A stretch of 64,000 nucleotides of DNA, from assembly GCA_017506865.1 (NCBI GenBank), contig JAFCMP010000086.1:1-64000 (forward strand). Direction: 5' to 3'. Positions 20,702 to 31,100 of the stretch are shown in pieces. The notes under the pieces were generated by a model that saw only the letters and a list, made by a program, of their open reading frames with translations, was not told where the DNA came from and did not search any database. The number at the start of each line of letters is the position of its first letter. The first letter of the stretch is position 1. The stretch comes from Tribonema minus (lineage: Eukaryota > Sar > Xanthophyceae > Tribonematales > Tribonemataceae). A program made the position numbers and the translations under genes.

Positions 20702-23663
20702 ATTAGTTGTGCTGGTGTGCTGCACATATAGTGCATTTAGAGGTGCGGTCACGGTCACCTGTTGCGCAGCTCACTGTTGAAGACCATAACAATATAGGTA
20801 GCTGGATCGACCATAAGAGTTGATGATGCGCACCGGACGCTGACATACATGCCAATTTGGCTGCAAACGTGCTGCCTTCAAGTTGTATTATATGTGCGTC
20901 CAGGTGTTGTCGACACATGTGCCATGCACATGTCTCGGTACCTGTGCCGAGATCGCCACAATGGTAACTGGGTGGTGTCCCAGCTCACAGTGTTGACTCT
21001 TCAGAAGTGAGCTCATGAGGAACTGCTCCACAGCCCAGTTACAGCCTCAAGCCTGCAAGTGTTGCCTTGAGAAAGCAGCGGCAAATGCAGTTGTACTCCC
21101 TTCAGATACCACGAGCCATGGCGCTGGTGAGTGTGGCAATGCAACAAAAACCTCCTTCAAGCATGTTCTACTTCGAAGTACGTAGATCAATTTCTGATCA
21201 TTAGGCGAGCACAAGCACAGATGCAGCTGATCGCTGCTGCCATTCAACTGGAGGTGACTGTAACAGTTGACAAATACGGGCACAACTCTCCAGTTGAGCC
21301 CTGGCCTCCTCAAGACGTGCTACGTGCTGCCAAACACACATCTATCATCCCAATGCACGCTACCACTTCTGAAGTATGCCGCTTCACGACACATACATCC
21401 CAATAAATAGAAGTACATAGTTTAGGGCCATGAGTCCATCTTTATGAGGTATCTCTGAGTCCATCTTTATGAGGTATCTCAACGACCACCTCCACACAGC
21501 CGTGGTGATCGTTTGGAATACGTTTCCTTGCTGCTCCGGCGGCGACAGCGGTGGTGGGTCATTGTACAGGGCATTTTATGAGGTTTGCGAGACTGCTCAA
21601 CCGAAACGCTCATGCGTGTGGAGGAGCACTGCCAGGGGGTGTCGATCGATGGATGACTTACACGCCAGTTGTCAGCACAGGTCAGATAGTATATATACAT
21701 GGAGGGGAGGCAAGTTGAACCAGATTTGGACAGACGCCAGACAGCATATGCAGCGCGACAGTATACCCACTTTGAATCGTTTCCACACGCCATTGATCAT
21801 GCGGTGTGCAACGAATTACAATGTCCGGCACATGCTGACACACAGGGTGCCGCACCCGCAACATCACGCAACATCACACATCTCCACACCGCACCATCGC
21901 AGCAGTTCAACTCCAAACATGACTGCAAATGTATAAACGTAAACCAGCACGCAGCAGCAATTACGTGCGAACAACCGCCGTCGCGCCATGCGCCTCAACT
22001 TGCGTGGGTGTCGCCCTTGTCATGGAGCGTGAGCACCCCCTTTGGCGCGCCTTCAAGTTCACCGGGCGACACAGCGGGCCCACCTAACCCTAACCCTACC
22101 CCTTCAACGTAGTGGTCGGCATGCTCGCCCTGCCCACGATGCTCCTACCTCAGGCTGTGCAGCGGACCGCGGCGTGAAGCGCACAGTCCCTAGATGCATC
22201 GGGCTCACTGGCAGGCTGCCGCTGCGAGGACGAGTGCAACACTGAACGGGGACTGCACGGCGCCTTCATTCTCCCTCACTGCAGTCGTGGCGTGCGCAGT
22301 GCAGTGGGGCGCAGTAATTTTCATTCATGTACTTTGTAGCATATTCATCGAGGTAGGTGTGATGTGGCGATGTGGTGGCAGAGGGAGTGCTGGAGGCTGC
22401 AGGTGGTGGGGGCTGTTGGAGCTTGCGAGGCAACGCGGACGACAGCGCATAAGACTGCGCATGATCTTCGCGAATGCAGATATTGTGCTGATACAAAGGT
22501 ATGAGGCACACACGAGGCAGCCATAGATGGATCACCTGCTCCGCCAGCGACGGGTGCGCCAGGTGTACGGCCTCGACATTGCATGTGACGCCAATAACTG
22601 TTCAGCAGGACCTGCCTGCCCGCCGGCGCCTCCTGCTGCACTTTTGTTTCCTACGATCCAAAGCAACAAGGGGGGCATTGGCACTTATGTGTAGCATTGG
22701 ATCAACTTATATCACCAGCCTGCAGTCGCAATGGCCACGCCGCCGCTTCCTGCTGTAGCTCGCCAAGGCGCATTGATGCTCAGCAGGCGCTGCGCATACG
22801 TGAATGGCAGCTGCTGGTCAAACTTAAGTCAATTGAGATACAACCCGCCTGCAACTGCATGCAGCACACCTCAGCCAGCGCTGAGAGTGCACACTGACAG
22901 AGCTGTGCACCACGCACACGCAAAGCGACAGAAGTCACACCTGGTCCAGCGGTTGGTGCCAAACAGCCTGCCGACTGCAGCACCAGTGCCCTCACGTGCA
23001 GTGCACAAGTCTCAGAGTGGGAAAGGAGTGCACGACAGGAGCGGCCGCGAATGGCGGTGACACGCAGGGTGTGCAATGTCAGCACATGAGACGGATGGCG
23101 CAAGGGCGTGGCTCTGCGCATGTGCTGCATGCAATCTCTCGCTGGCAAACTTTGAAGGCGCCCAGGCCGCCGCTCTGATGGAGCGCTGCTGCCAAACCTT
23201 TAGTTTAAATTGGTTGTACAATCACTCTATTGTCGTGGTGGGCGCTCCGGGTGACATGCAGTACCGTGTCATCTTGATGGTACACGACGCGCATGGCCGG
23301 CGTGAGACACAGTGAACTGCGATGCTCAGCAGATGAGCGACCCCCCGTGCAGCGCTTGATACGTATCTGCGAAGAGCACAGCACGCTGCAAACTACTCGC
23401 CTACCGCCGGGCTCGCGGTATGCGGCGTGCGGGTGCTGGACTAGGCGTTCTTGACCACATCAGCTCAGAACATCTGGCACACAGCCTGGTGACATCCTGA
23501 GAACAGGGTGCAGTCACGGTGGTGTCTGGCAGGCACCAAGCGCCACATGCATCTCGCCCCCCAACCGTTGTGACAACTCAACATACAGCAGCACCATGTA
23601 TAGCCCCTTGAGTCGGGCTCACACAGATGCACTGCACGACGGGAGCACGCATCTGCAAGCATA
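20702..23663. other. 3-kb intergenic region without recognised gene
   Basis: No open frame has a recognisable domain or convincing splice structure. Visible details: a 26-bp perfect tandem duplication at 21429-21480 (gagtccatctttatgaggta twice), and a short telomere-like block CCTAACCCTAACCCTACCCC at 22084-22103. Confidence 0.5.
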
Positions 23664-23677
23664 TGAAGTTGAGATTG

Positions 23678-26632
23678 AAGTTGTATATTATGTCCTGGAC
23701 CGCATGGGCTGCGCGCACGATAAATCGGGCTTGCGATAACTAAATCTACGGAGGAGCCGGCGGTTCGGCGCTGGCCGGCGAGGGCCGCGGCACTTGCAAC
23801 AGTGCGATGCGGCGGTAAGCGCTGACGTCGCCATCAGGGGCAATGACTGCGTTCCAGTTGTCGATCACGACACGTGTGAGCGCGCGCTGTAGCGCGAGGG
23901 AGGTGCGGCGGCGCCAGAAGGCAACGCGCTGCGCGAGATTGTAGCTGCCCTGCGAGCTCTGCTCGGCGAGTGCGTGTAGCAGCGCTTGGGTGTCGCGTGA
24001 CATAGCGCCGAAGTGGTCAAAGGCTGCGGAAAATAGGGTGTGTGTAGTGGGGTCCAGGGCCCCTGAGACTACGTATGTGTCTATCTTTTCCTGCGAAGCC
24101 GATTCAAGCACGCGCTGCACATCGCGCGCGCCCCCCTGAGCCTGACGGAGGCGGGAGGGGCATGAGCTGTCACGTATGGTGACGTCTATGCAACAAGCTA
24201 CTTCAAAGCCGCCGCGCAGTTTAGTGCACCGGCCTGCTGCTACCGCGTCGGCGCTCGGCTGCACTTTAGGGACTGGAAGGCAGACCTGGTTGCTGCCAAA
24301 GACGATGTCCATGAACTTGTTGAACCCGTGGCGCGCCGCGTAGCGGCGGAAGGGGGCAAGGGTGTCCCGGTCGAGACCGCGGAGGTGGGCCACCTGCTTG
24401 AGCAGCTGAAAGAGCGCGTCTGCGAGCAAGTTGTGTCGCGTGACGTTAAGCCCTTGTGTGCAGCGGCGCAGGTGGGCACCCGAGTCCACTGGTCTATGGC
24501 ACTTGGGGCACCGCGCCGCAGCGGGGGCGGGGCGCTCCACGCCCAGGTGGCGCCGCAGCGTCTCGCGGAATTCCGGCGGGGACATGGTCTCCGCTGGGTC
24601 AGTGCTCGGCAATTGCGCCAAGAAACCCATGGCCCCCTTAGAGGCGCCGCTGCGCCACGCCGCGACTGCTTCCAACGCATTTGCTGCTTCAAGCCGACGC
24701 AGCTGCGTGGCGGCGAGCGCTGCGTCTAGCACCCGTGATAGCGCCGCTTGACGCCGCGGCAGCACGGCGGCCGGCGGGGCCTGGGCAGAGCCTGGCTCGC
24801 GCGCCACCGCTGGCGCAGCAGCGCGGCGCGCGCCGGCGCGAGTCCGCATGCCCGGCCCCGCAGCTCCGCCTGCCCGTTGCAGCAGATCGCGCAGCGCCCG
24901 CCATGCGCCGTCGTCCTGGCGCCAGTCCTGGTACCAGACCGTGGGCAGGAGCAGTGCGAGGGCCGCTGCAGCCTCATCGCTGCCGCTGCGCAGCTGCTGC
25001 AGGCAGGTAGCTATCTGGGTGAAGGTGAAGCCATAGCGGGCATGCTCTAGGACGCGGCTGCGTGCCGCGACTGGAAATGCCGCCAGTGCCGGCCCCATGC
25101 ACTCGAGGGAACGTGCAGCAAATGCGGCACATGCACGGGGCGCCGCGCCCAGCACGCCAAAGCCACCACTCCCCAGCCGCAGATGCACGCGTACCTGCTG
25201 ATGTGCTGGTAGCGTCACTGGGGCCTCGCCACCCCAGTCGGCGCCGCGTACCCATGCCACTGCCGCCGCCCACAGAGAGGGCGGCGCCGCCGCCGCCGAA
25301 ACCGCCGGCGGGCCGCGGCAATCGTCACCCGCCGCCGGCGCGCGCTGGTGGGCCGGCGGCGTAAGACCCGCCGATGGCTCCTGCGCCAGCGCGGCCACGG
25401 CCGCTAGCGTGATGGCGTCGAAGCGCCGTAGCTCCTCGTGCGTGAGGGATGGCGCTGTATTGCGCGAGACATGCCCTGCGCGGGCGGGGACGGCAAGACG
25501 CAGAATGGAGAAGGCAGCCTGCACATCCTCCATCTGCACAAGCTCCGCAACCAGGCGGTCGGTGCCGGGGGCACGAAGGGTCGCCGCCACTTGCGCGCGC
25601 ACGAAGCCCTCGGTGCCGACCGGCACCCCCATCAGCGTGATGCCGTCGTCACATACTGGTACGGGGACATTGGCGGCGGCAAAGACGGCGGCGGCGCGCT
25701 CGCGGGCGCCGCCTGAGGCCGGCACCACCGCCGCGCATTTCGTGACGTTGACCTGAATGTTGAGCTCGCTCAGCGCCTGTTGTATGAAGCAGAACGCGCG
25801 GCCAACGTGGTCGAGCACCGGCGCGTCACAGCTGGGCGTCATGATGGTGAGGTCATCGAGGTAGCCCGGAAGCGCCAGTTGCGGGAACTTGGCGCGGGCA
25901 GCCACCATGGTGCCGCGCAGTGCCAGCGCGAACAGCAGCGGCCCCAATGGGTCGCCCTGCTGCACGCCCTGTTGGGAGAGGATGATGGCGGCGTCGGCGT
26001 GCCCATCTAGGCCAAATTGTAGCCAAGGGGCCCGGCCGGGGCCGTAGATGTGCTCGACGTAGCCGTACAGGCCAGGCAGATGCTCGGCCACCGCGGTGAG
26101 GACTGCCGAGCGCGACAGCGCGTTGAAGGCATTACTGCCGTCAATGGCAAGGAGCACGCCGCCGCACTCATGCGTGAGCTGCGCCATGAGCGCCACTCTC
26201 TCTGCGCCCCCCCGCGCGCCGACCCCAAACTGGCCAATTGGTTCCAGCAGCGCGGAGACGCGGTCCCGGGTGTCCGTGCAGAAGGTGCGGGCGAACAGGC
26301 GGCGGATGGTGTCGCCGCACGCGATGGGGCGCGCCTTCTCGCCCACAGCGCTGAGGCGCGCGGCCGCGTGAAGGCGCCAAAAGGGGGCGGGCAGCGCGGC
26401 GGGGGTGGAGTACACCGCGGTACCCAGCCACGCCAGCAGCTCAAGGAGCCAGTCAACCGTGCGCCCCGACGTGTGCGCCGTGTGCCGGACGCACTGCTGG
26501 AGGTGGGAGTTGCGCAGCCCAGAGGGACCGGCGGCCGAGCCAGGGTTGGCGGCGAGGATGGCCTCGCGTAGCCCGTCCGCCGTGAATGAAGCGCAGTTGA
26601 GTGGTGCCGGCGCCGCCAGCGCCGCCGCAGAT
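23678..26632 (-). mobile_element. 5'-truncated non-LTR retrotransposon
   Basis: A GC-rich block with a single long minus-strand reverse transcriptase frame, flanked by the identical 14-mer TGAAGTTGAGATTG at 23664-23677 and 26633-26646, which behaves as a target-site duplication. On the minus strand the insert begins inside coding sequence and ends after only about 70 bp of 3' untranslated sequence, with no poly(A). The TSD call carries a caveat: TTGAAGTT-type sequence is unusually common in this window. Confidence 0.6.
23746..26632 (-). CDS. Non-LTR reverse transcriptase with C-terminal zinc knuckle and endonuclease-like region
   Basis: About 960 codons without a stop. RT motifs in order: AAGPSGLRNSHLQ, EKARPIACGDTIRRLFAR, LLAIDGSNAFNAL (motif A), QQGVQQGDPLGPLLFALAL (motif B), PGYLDDLTIM (motif C, catalytic YLDD). 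A CX2CX8HX3C knuckle (CPKCHRPVDSGAHLRRC) follows, then about 200 residues including NKFMDIVFGSN and VACCIDVTIRD that sit where R2-like and related non-LTR elements carry a restriction-like endonuclease; I cannot confirm its PD...K residues. There is no ATG at the 5' boundary. The first Met is about 150 codons in, inside the RT domain, and a TAG lies just upstream of the frame, so the N-terminus is missing. The intact frame and base composition differ sharply from the flanks. Confidence 0.82.
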
Positions 26633-26646
26633 TGAAGTTGAGATTG

Positions 26647-27308
26647 CAACTTCAACCCCTAATCCTAGCCATCAGCTGATTGGATTACGCCGCGCCTGGC
26701 AAGCAAGCAAGCTTGTTTGACAGGGCAGGTTGGAAAAGCCTGCCCCCTGCTTACCCTAGCCTATCTTTGATCCTGTCCCTGACCCCTACCGCTAGCACTC
26801 AAACATCACCGTACCTGATTGATCGGGCTCTTTGACAAAGGCACACACGGGGGCGAGCTCCCCCTTCGCATCGTGTGGCGTGATGCGCTTCATGAGGCGC
26901 AGGCTGTGCTCGCTGAGGATGATGCCGCCAAACAACGTGTTGAGGGTGAGCCGCCTGCAGTTGCCTGAGCGGGCTTTGCACACGCGGCGCACATATGCGG
27001 TAAGGCATGACCACCAAGGGTGTATGCAGCCTGTGTCTAAACACCGTGAATGTACTGTATATCAAAGCTTATACTTCGAAGTACTTTTAAAACATTACTT
27101 TCACTTCCAGGCGGGCAGCAAGCAATACGTTTGCTCGCAGGCTGCTCGACAGATAAAAACCCTGTTGAGTGTCTTCCGTCACCGCCACAATTCAGCGCAT
27201 GCCACAGTGATGCTATGCCATAGCAGCTACCTGCATTGCAATGCACCGGGCTACCCAAAGAGGCCCTCCGGGAATGCCCAAATACGTTGACTGTTGAGGC
27301 AGTCACTT
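26647..27308. other. Short intergenic region
   Basis: It begins with CAACTTCAACCCCTAATCCTAG, a telomere-like degenerate stretch. A minus-strand frame at 26992-26792 (containing LFGGIILSEHSLRLMKRIT) looks mildly exon-like but I cannot connect it to anything. Confidence 0.4.
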
Positions 27309-27670
27309 CTAGGAGTGCGGCGCCTCTGGAGTCCCACTGGTAATCATGCACCCGCGCCAGCATAGGCATATGCAGACGATGAGCTCAGGCCTGAGCTGCC
27401 ACTCGTTGCGCTGCTGTTGCTGCTGCTGTAGCTCAAGCCGCGCCTGCGCCTCCGCCCGCGCCGCGGCGGCGGCGTCGTTCAGGCTCTGCTGCTGCTGCTG
27501 CCGCGCGTTCGCCTCAGCGCTCTCGACGGCGGCGCGCAAAGCGTGCTCGTGCCGCGCCTGCGCCTCCGCCAACGCCGCGTCGACGGCGTCGTTCACGCTC
27601 TGCTGCTGCTGCTGCCGCGCGTTCGCCTCAGCCCTCTCGACGGCGGCGCGCAGCGCGAGGAGAGGTGTGT
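27309..27670 (-). CDS. Gln/Ala/Glu-rich coiled-coil exon with internal tandem repeat
   Basis: The minus-strand frame contains two near-identical units of about 114 bp (27437-27550 and 27551-27664) encoding ALRAAVE(R/S)AEANARQQQQQS followed by NDAVDAALAEAQARHEH. The heptad-like Ala/Glu/Arg pattern predicts coiled coil. An intron acceptor (aatcacag) lies just upstream at about 27676, so this is probably an internal or last exon; the frame ends at 27309. It lies divergently upstream of the Fanzor gene. A different Gln-rich coiled-coil gene (55769-56548) occurs inside Fanzor-family copy 3. Whether this exon belongs to the same element or to a host gene is not resolved. Confidence 0.4.
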
Positions 27671-28156
27671 CTGTGATTCAGGGATGTGATGTGGTCAACG
27701 TTGCTGCCTGAAGGTGATCACCTTGTGTCAGGCTGGGGTCATCCATTGGTCACCTGTGCCTCATGAGCATCGAGGCGCACTATAAGTCTGCATGTCCGTG
27801 ACTTTGAAGCTGTAAGGCACAAACTTGAAGTTCAGGTGGTTTTGCGCGTGACACTTTTCTTTGGTTCAACATGCCTCAAGTGCATGCATGTCGAAACTTT
27901 CCGGGGAAAACGTCGACATGGATTTTGGCCGCACATGTGGTGGGCGCCCGGCAGTTGCAGTGTCAGCCCGCTACGCGGCGGGGAGATATTTTGTGCGGCA
28001 CAGCATACACTTTGATGCAGCAGTGATTACCTTTGAACGACGGTCACCGTTGCCGTTGCCGTGGGGGCAGGATGACCATCACAGTGATTCAAGAAAAGTA
28101 CAAAATCTCTCTGCTCATTGCCACTCTGCTGCCGCTCTGCTCTCTGCACGTCCAGA

Positions 28157-31100
28157 ATGCGTACCATAGTGACGAGCTACCGGCAGTGCTGCAAGCCGGT
28201 GGACCCACGTCGTGGCCAGCCCAACGTCACCGACCTGATGCAGCAGGGCCTGGTTCGGGCCAGCAACGTCATGGGTGTTCTTGCCCACCTGACGTCAGTG
28301 GCCATCAACTACGTAGCGGAGGCCGCGGTTGCCACAGAGTGGATTTGGAGCCAGAACCACGTGGTAAATCTGAAGCGCTGCGTCGCACGGCGGGCTCCGG
28401 TTGGCGGCCAAGGGGGTTTGGCACAGGTGGTAGAGGGGAACGCCGACGTGCAGGTGAGCGCAGGGCTGCGCAGCATCACAGGTGTGCTGGTGCGATGTAC
28501 ACTGAAAAGCGTCGCGCTTTAGGTCTGGGACGCTGACTCTTGGCCCAATTCTGGATGTTGGCATGTGATCTACCCATCGGATCACGCGCTGCAGTGCTCA
28601 GCGGCAACCGTGGTGCTCATACTGATTGTTTTTACCATGGTTGAAAGGTACATGGTTTTCAGTGGTCACCGACAGGTGTGTGCTGCTTTCAGTGCATGTT
28701 GTTGCTAGCGCTTGATGAGGTGCGTGCATGCTCAGCACGTCGTTGCTAGCGCTTGTTGCGGTGCGTGCATGCTCAGCAGGAGTGAACTCAGCGTCGCGGT
28801 CCTGTGAACGCGCCGCGATGCACTTTCGCATCCAATCCCACGTGATGTTGTGCAACTCTCGGAGTCTCGGCACTGATGAAAGCTCAGAGTCTCAGCACAT
28901 GTCATGATGCTGCTGCCGTCACTGTCATTTGCAACAGGCACATCTAGCAGCGTGCCACCTGTCACAAGATGTTCGGGACGACATCGACAAGTGGTACGTT
29001 GCCAACTTCCGGCCGCCGCTCATGCGTCAGTACCTGACGGCCGCGCGGCGCCATGTCGTCGGCGCCAACTTCGACTTGCGCCTCAGCAAGGACGCAGCGC
29101 GCCGTCTCGAGGTGCGTGCGTGGGCCCTGCGCCCCCGCGTCAGGGACGGAGCCACAGCGCTCAAGAACTTCGAGAGGATGGTGGCGGCGGGGGGGGTCGC
29201 CGCCTACCGGGCAGCCACGGCGTTCGACGAGCAGGAGGTGAGTCATACACCATTGCAGTATGCAGAGGTGGGGACCATGTCATTCTTGTCTTCAAGTTGA
29301 TGATATGACCGTCAGCTAACTGGCTGGTTGAGATGTTATATATGTGAGCAGTTGCCATACCATGCCCCCTTCCTGTATTATATTGATACCATTCAAGTTG
29401 TGTTGAGCTTCTTGCCGCTGAATATCAGTATTACAATGTGGTGTGTCAATACTTCAACTAATCACACAGTGCCATGGTGCCACTCATGTGCTTCGCACCT
29501 GGGGCCTTGAAGACTGGTGACATCACAATGGCAGTTGATCATGGTGTGGAGCTGGGACATCGGGCTGCGATGCCCAAGAAGATAGGGCATGCTTTACTAA
29601 TGACTGCAGTGAACTCATTCAGGGCTGTGACGCAGTGCTCTGCTTGGTGAGGAGTCATGTTGTACCGCAAATGCCAACCGCTGCTGTTGTGCACTAATCG
29701 CGCAGGCTCACGATACTCTGCTGAGGTTCATCAACGCCAACAGACTGCCAGAGGAAACCTGGTGGGTGCCGCTGGCGGAGATGGAGGGGGACCTGCGAGC
29801 AAAGTTCTGGGCTGCGGGCCTCTTCGAGGAGCCGCATGGCGGTCACGCTGCAGCTCAACAAGACGGGGACGAGGAGCTCGACGAGGACGGCGGGGATGGC
29901 GGGGAGGCGTTCGCGGGTGCCGCGGCTCTGAACGAGAACGAACCCGTCGACGACGAGGAGGGTGATGACGAGGCACCGGTGCTGCTGGCGCCTCCTCCCG
30001 GCTGGCCGGAGTCGTCGTCGACTTTCTTCTTCAACCGCCGCTACAAGACGTGAGTCGTGGCAATTACTTCTATGAGACATGTAATGTGTGCTCTGCCACT
30101 GACACGTGCAACTGCGTTGATGCCTGCGGCAACACACGTGGTCCATCTGATGCTGAGGCGCCAACTTGATGGCGGTGCTGGGTAGCCGAGGCCTGCCACC
30201 GCTGTGAATGGATTGTGCAAGTCCATAATTTTTGGCAGTCTGTGGTCTTGCCATGGTGCCAGTGTCACTGGGGCCAGTTTGCAATTGATGGTTGTGCCTG
30301 TACACGTTGTACATGATGTGCCTACTTAGTATTGCTGTGAGCTTAAATTATGCTGGCCACGTCGTGTGAATGCTGCTACATGCCATGACCGCTGAGATTG
30401 AGGTGGCGTGTCTCATATGACCTTCAACTTCTTTGGCGCCTTCAGCTGAGGCCACCAAAAATAGATGAACATTTTTATAAAAGAAAGTCGTTGAGAAGAT
30501 GATCGAGACTTCAAGCTCGTGCTGCGCGCCCGAATGACTGTTGATGTTGGTCTTACGCTTCCTGCTGGGCGCCCCATGCCTGCTTTGTCGCAACAGGGAC
30601 TACAAGCCGCCCGAGCAACCGCATCGTCTCCATGGCGCTGTCAAGTGCCTTGGCGTCTTGGAGCGGGTACGCACCAACAACGAGCAGTTCCTCTTGGCTC
30701 GCCAGGTGACGCTGGAGCGCGCAACAACGACCTACCGCAGCTCAGCACCAAGACCCACAAGCGCTCCGAGGTTCGGCAGAAGGCCCAAGCAGCGCAGCCC
30801 CTGAACGCGCAGTACAAGACGCAGGTGTGGCAGAGTGCCGGGCAGAAAGAGAAGGGCTGGCTACGCACCATGGCCACCATCGCCTCGCCCGCTAGGGCAT
30901 GGGCGCAAGAGGGGCCCGAGCTCCTGTCGCCCGAGGAGCAAGCGGAGTGGCGGCGTTACGTGGTTGCGGTGAGTCACTGCGTTCTCACTGCTGCTGCTGG
31001 TAGTGAGCACGCATGGTGTTGAACTTGGAGTTACTTGGTGTTTGGTCAGCGAGCGAGTGCTACCTGTTTGTGCTGCACCTGCTGCAACTCTTAGCGGCGA

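Noticed and set aside
24240..26571. Many long open frames antisense or out of frame to the non-LTR reverse transcriptase
   Set aside because: High GC content removes stop codons in all frames here; only the minus-strand 23746-26632 frame contains RT motifs.
27861..28156. Extra upstream exon or earlier start for the Fanzor gene
   Set aside because: Frames are open but carry no recognisable sequence, and an acceptor-like CAG just before 28157 leaves the question open; I kept the first Met that leads directly into conserved-looking sequence.
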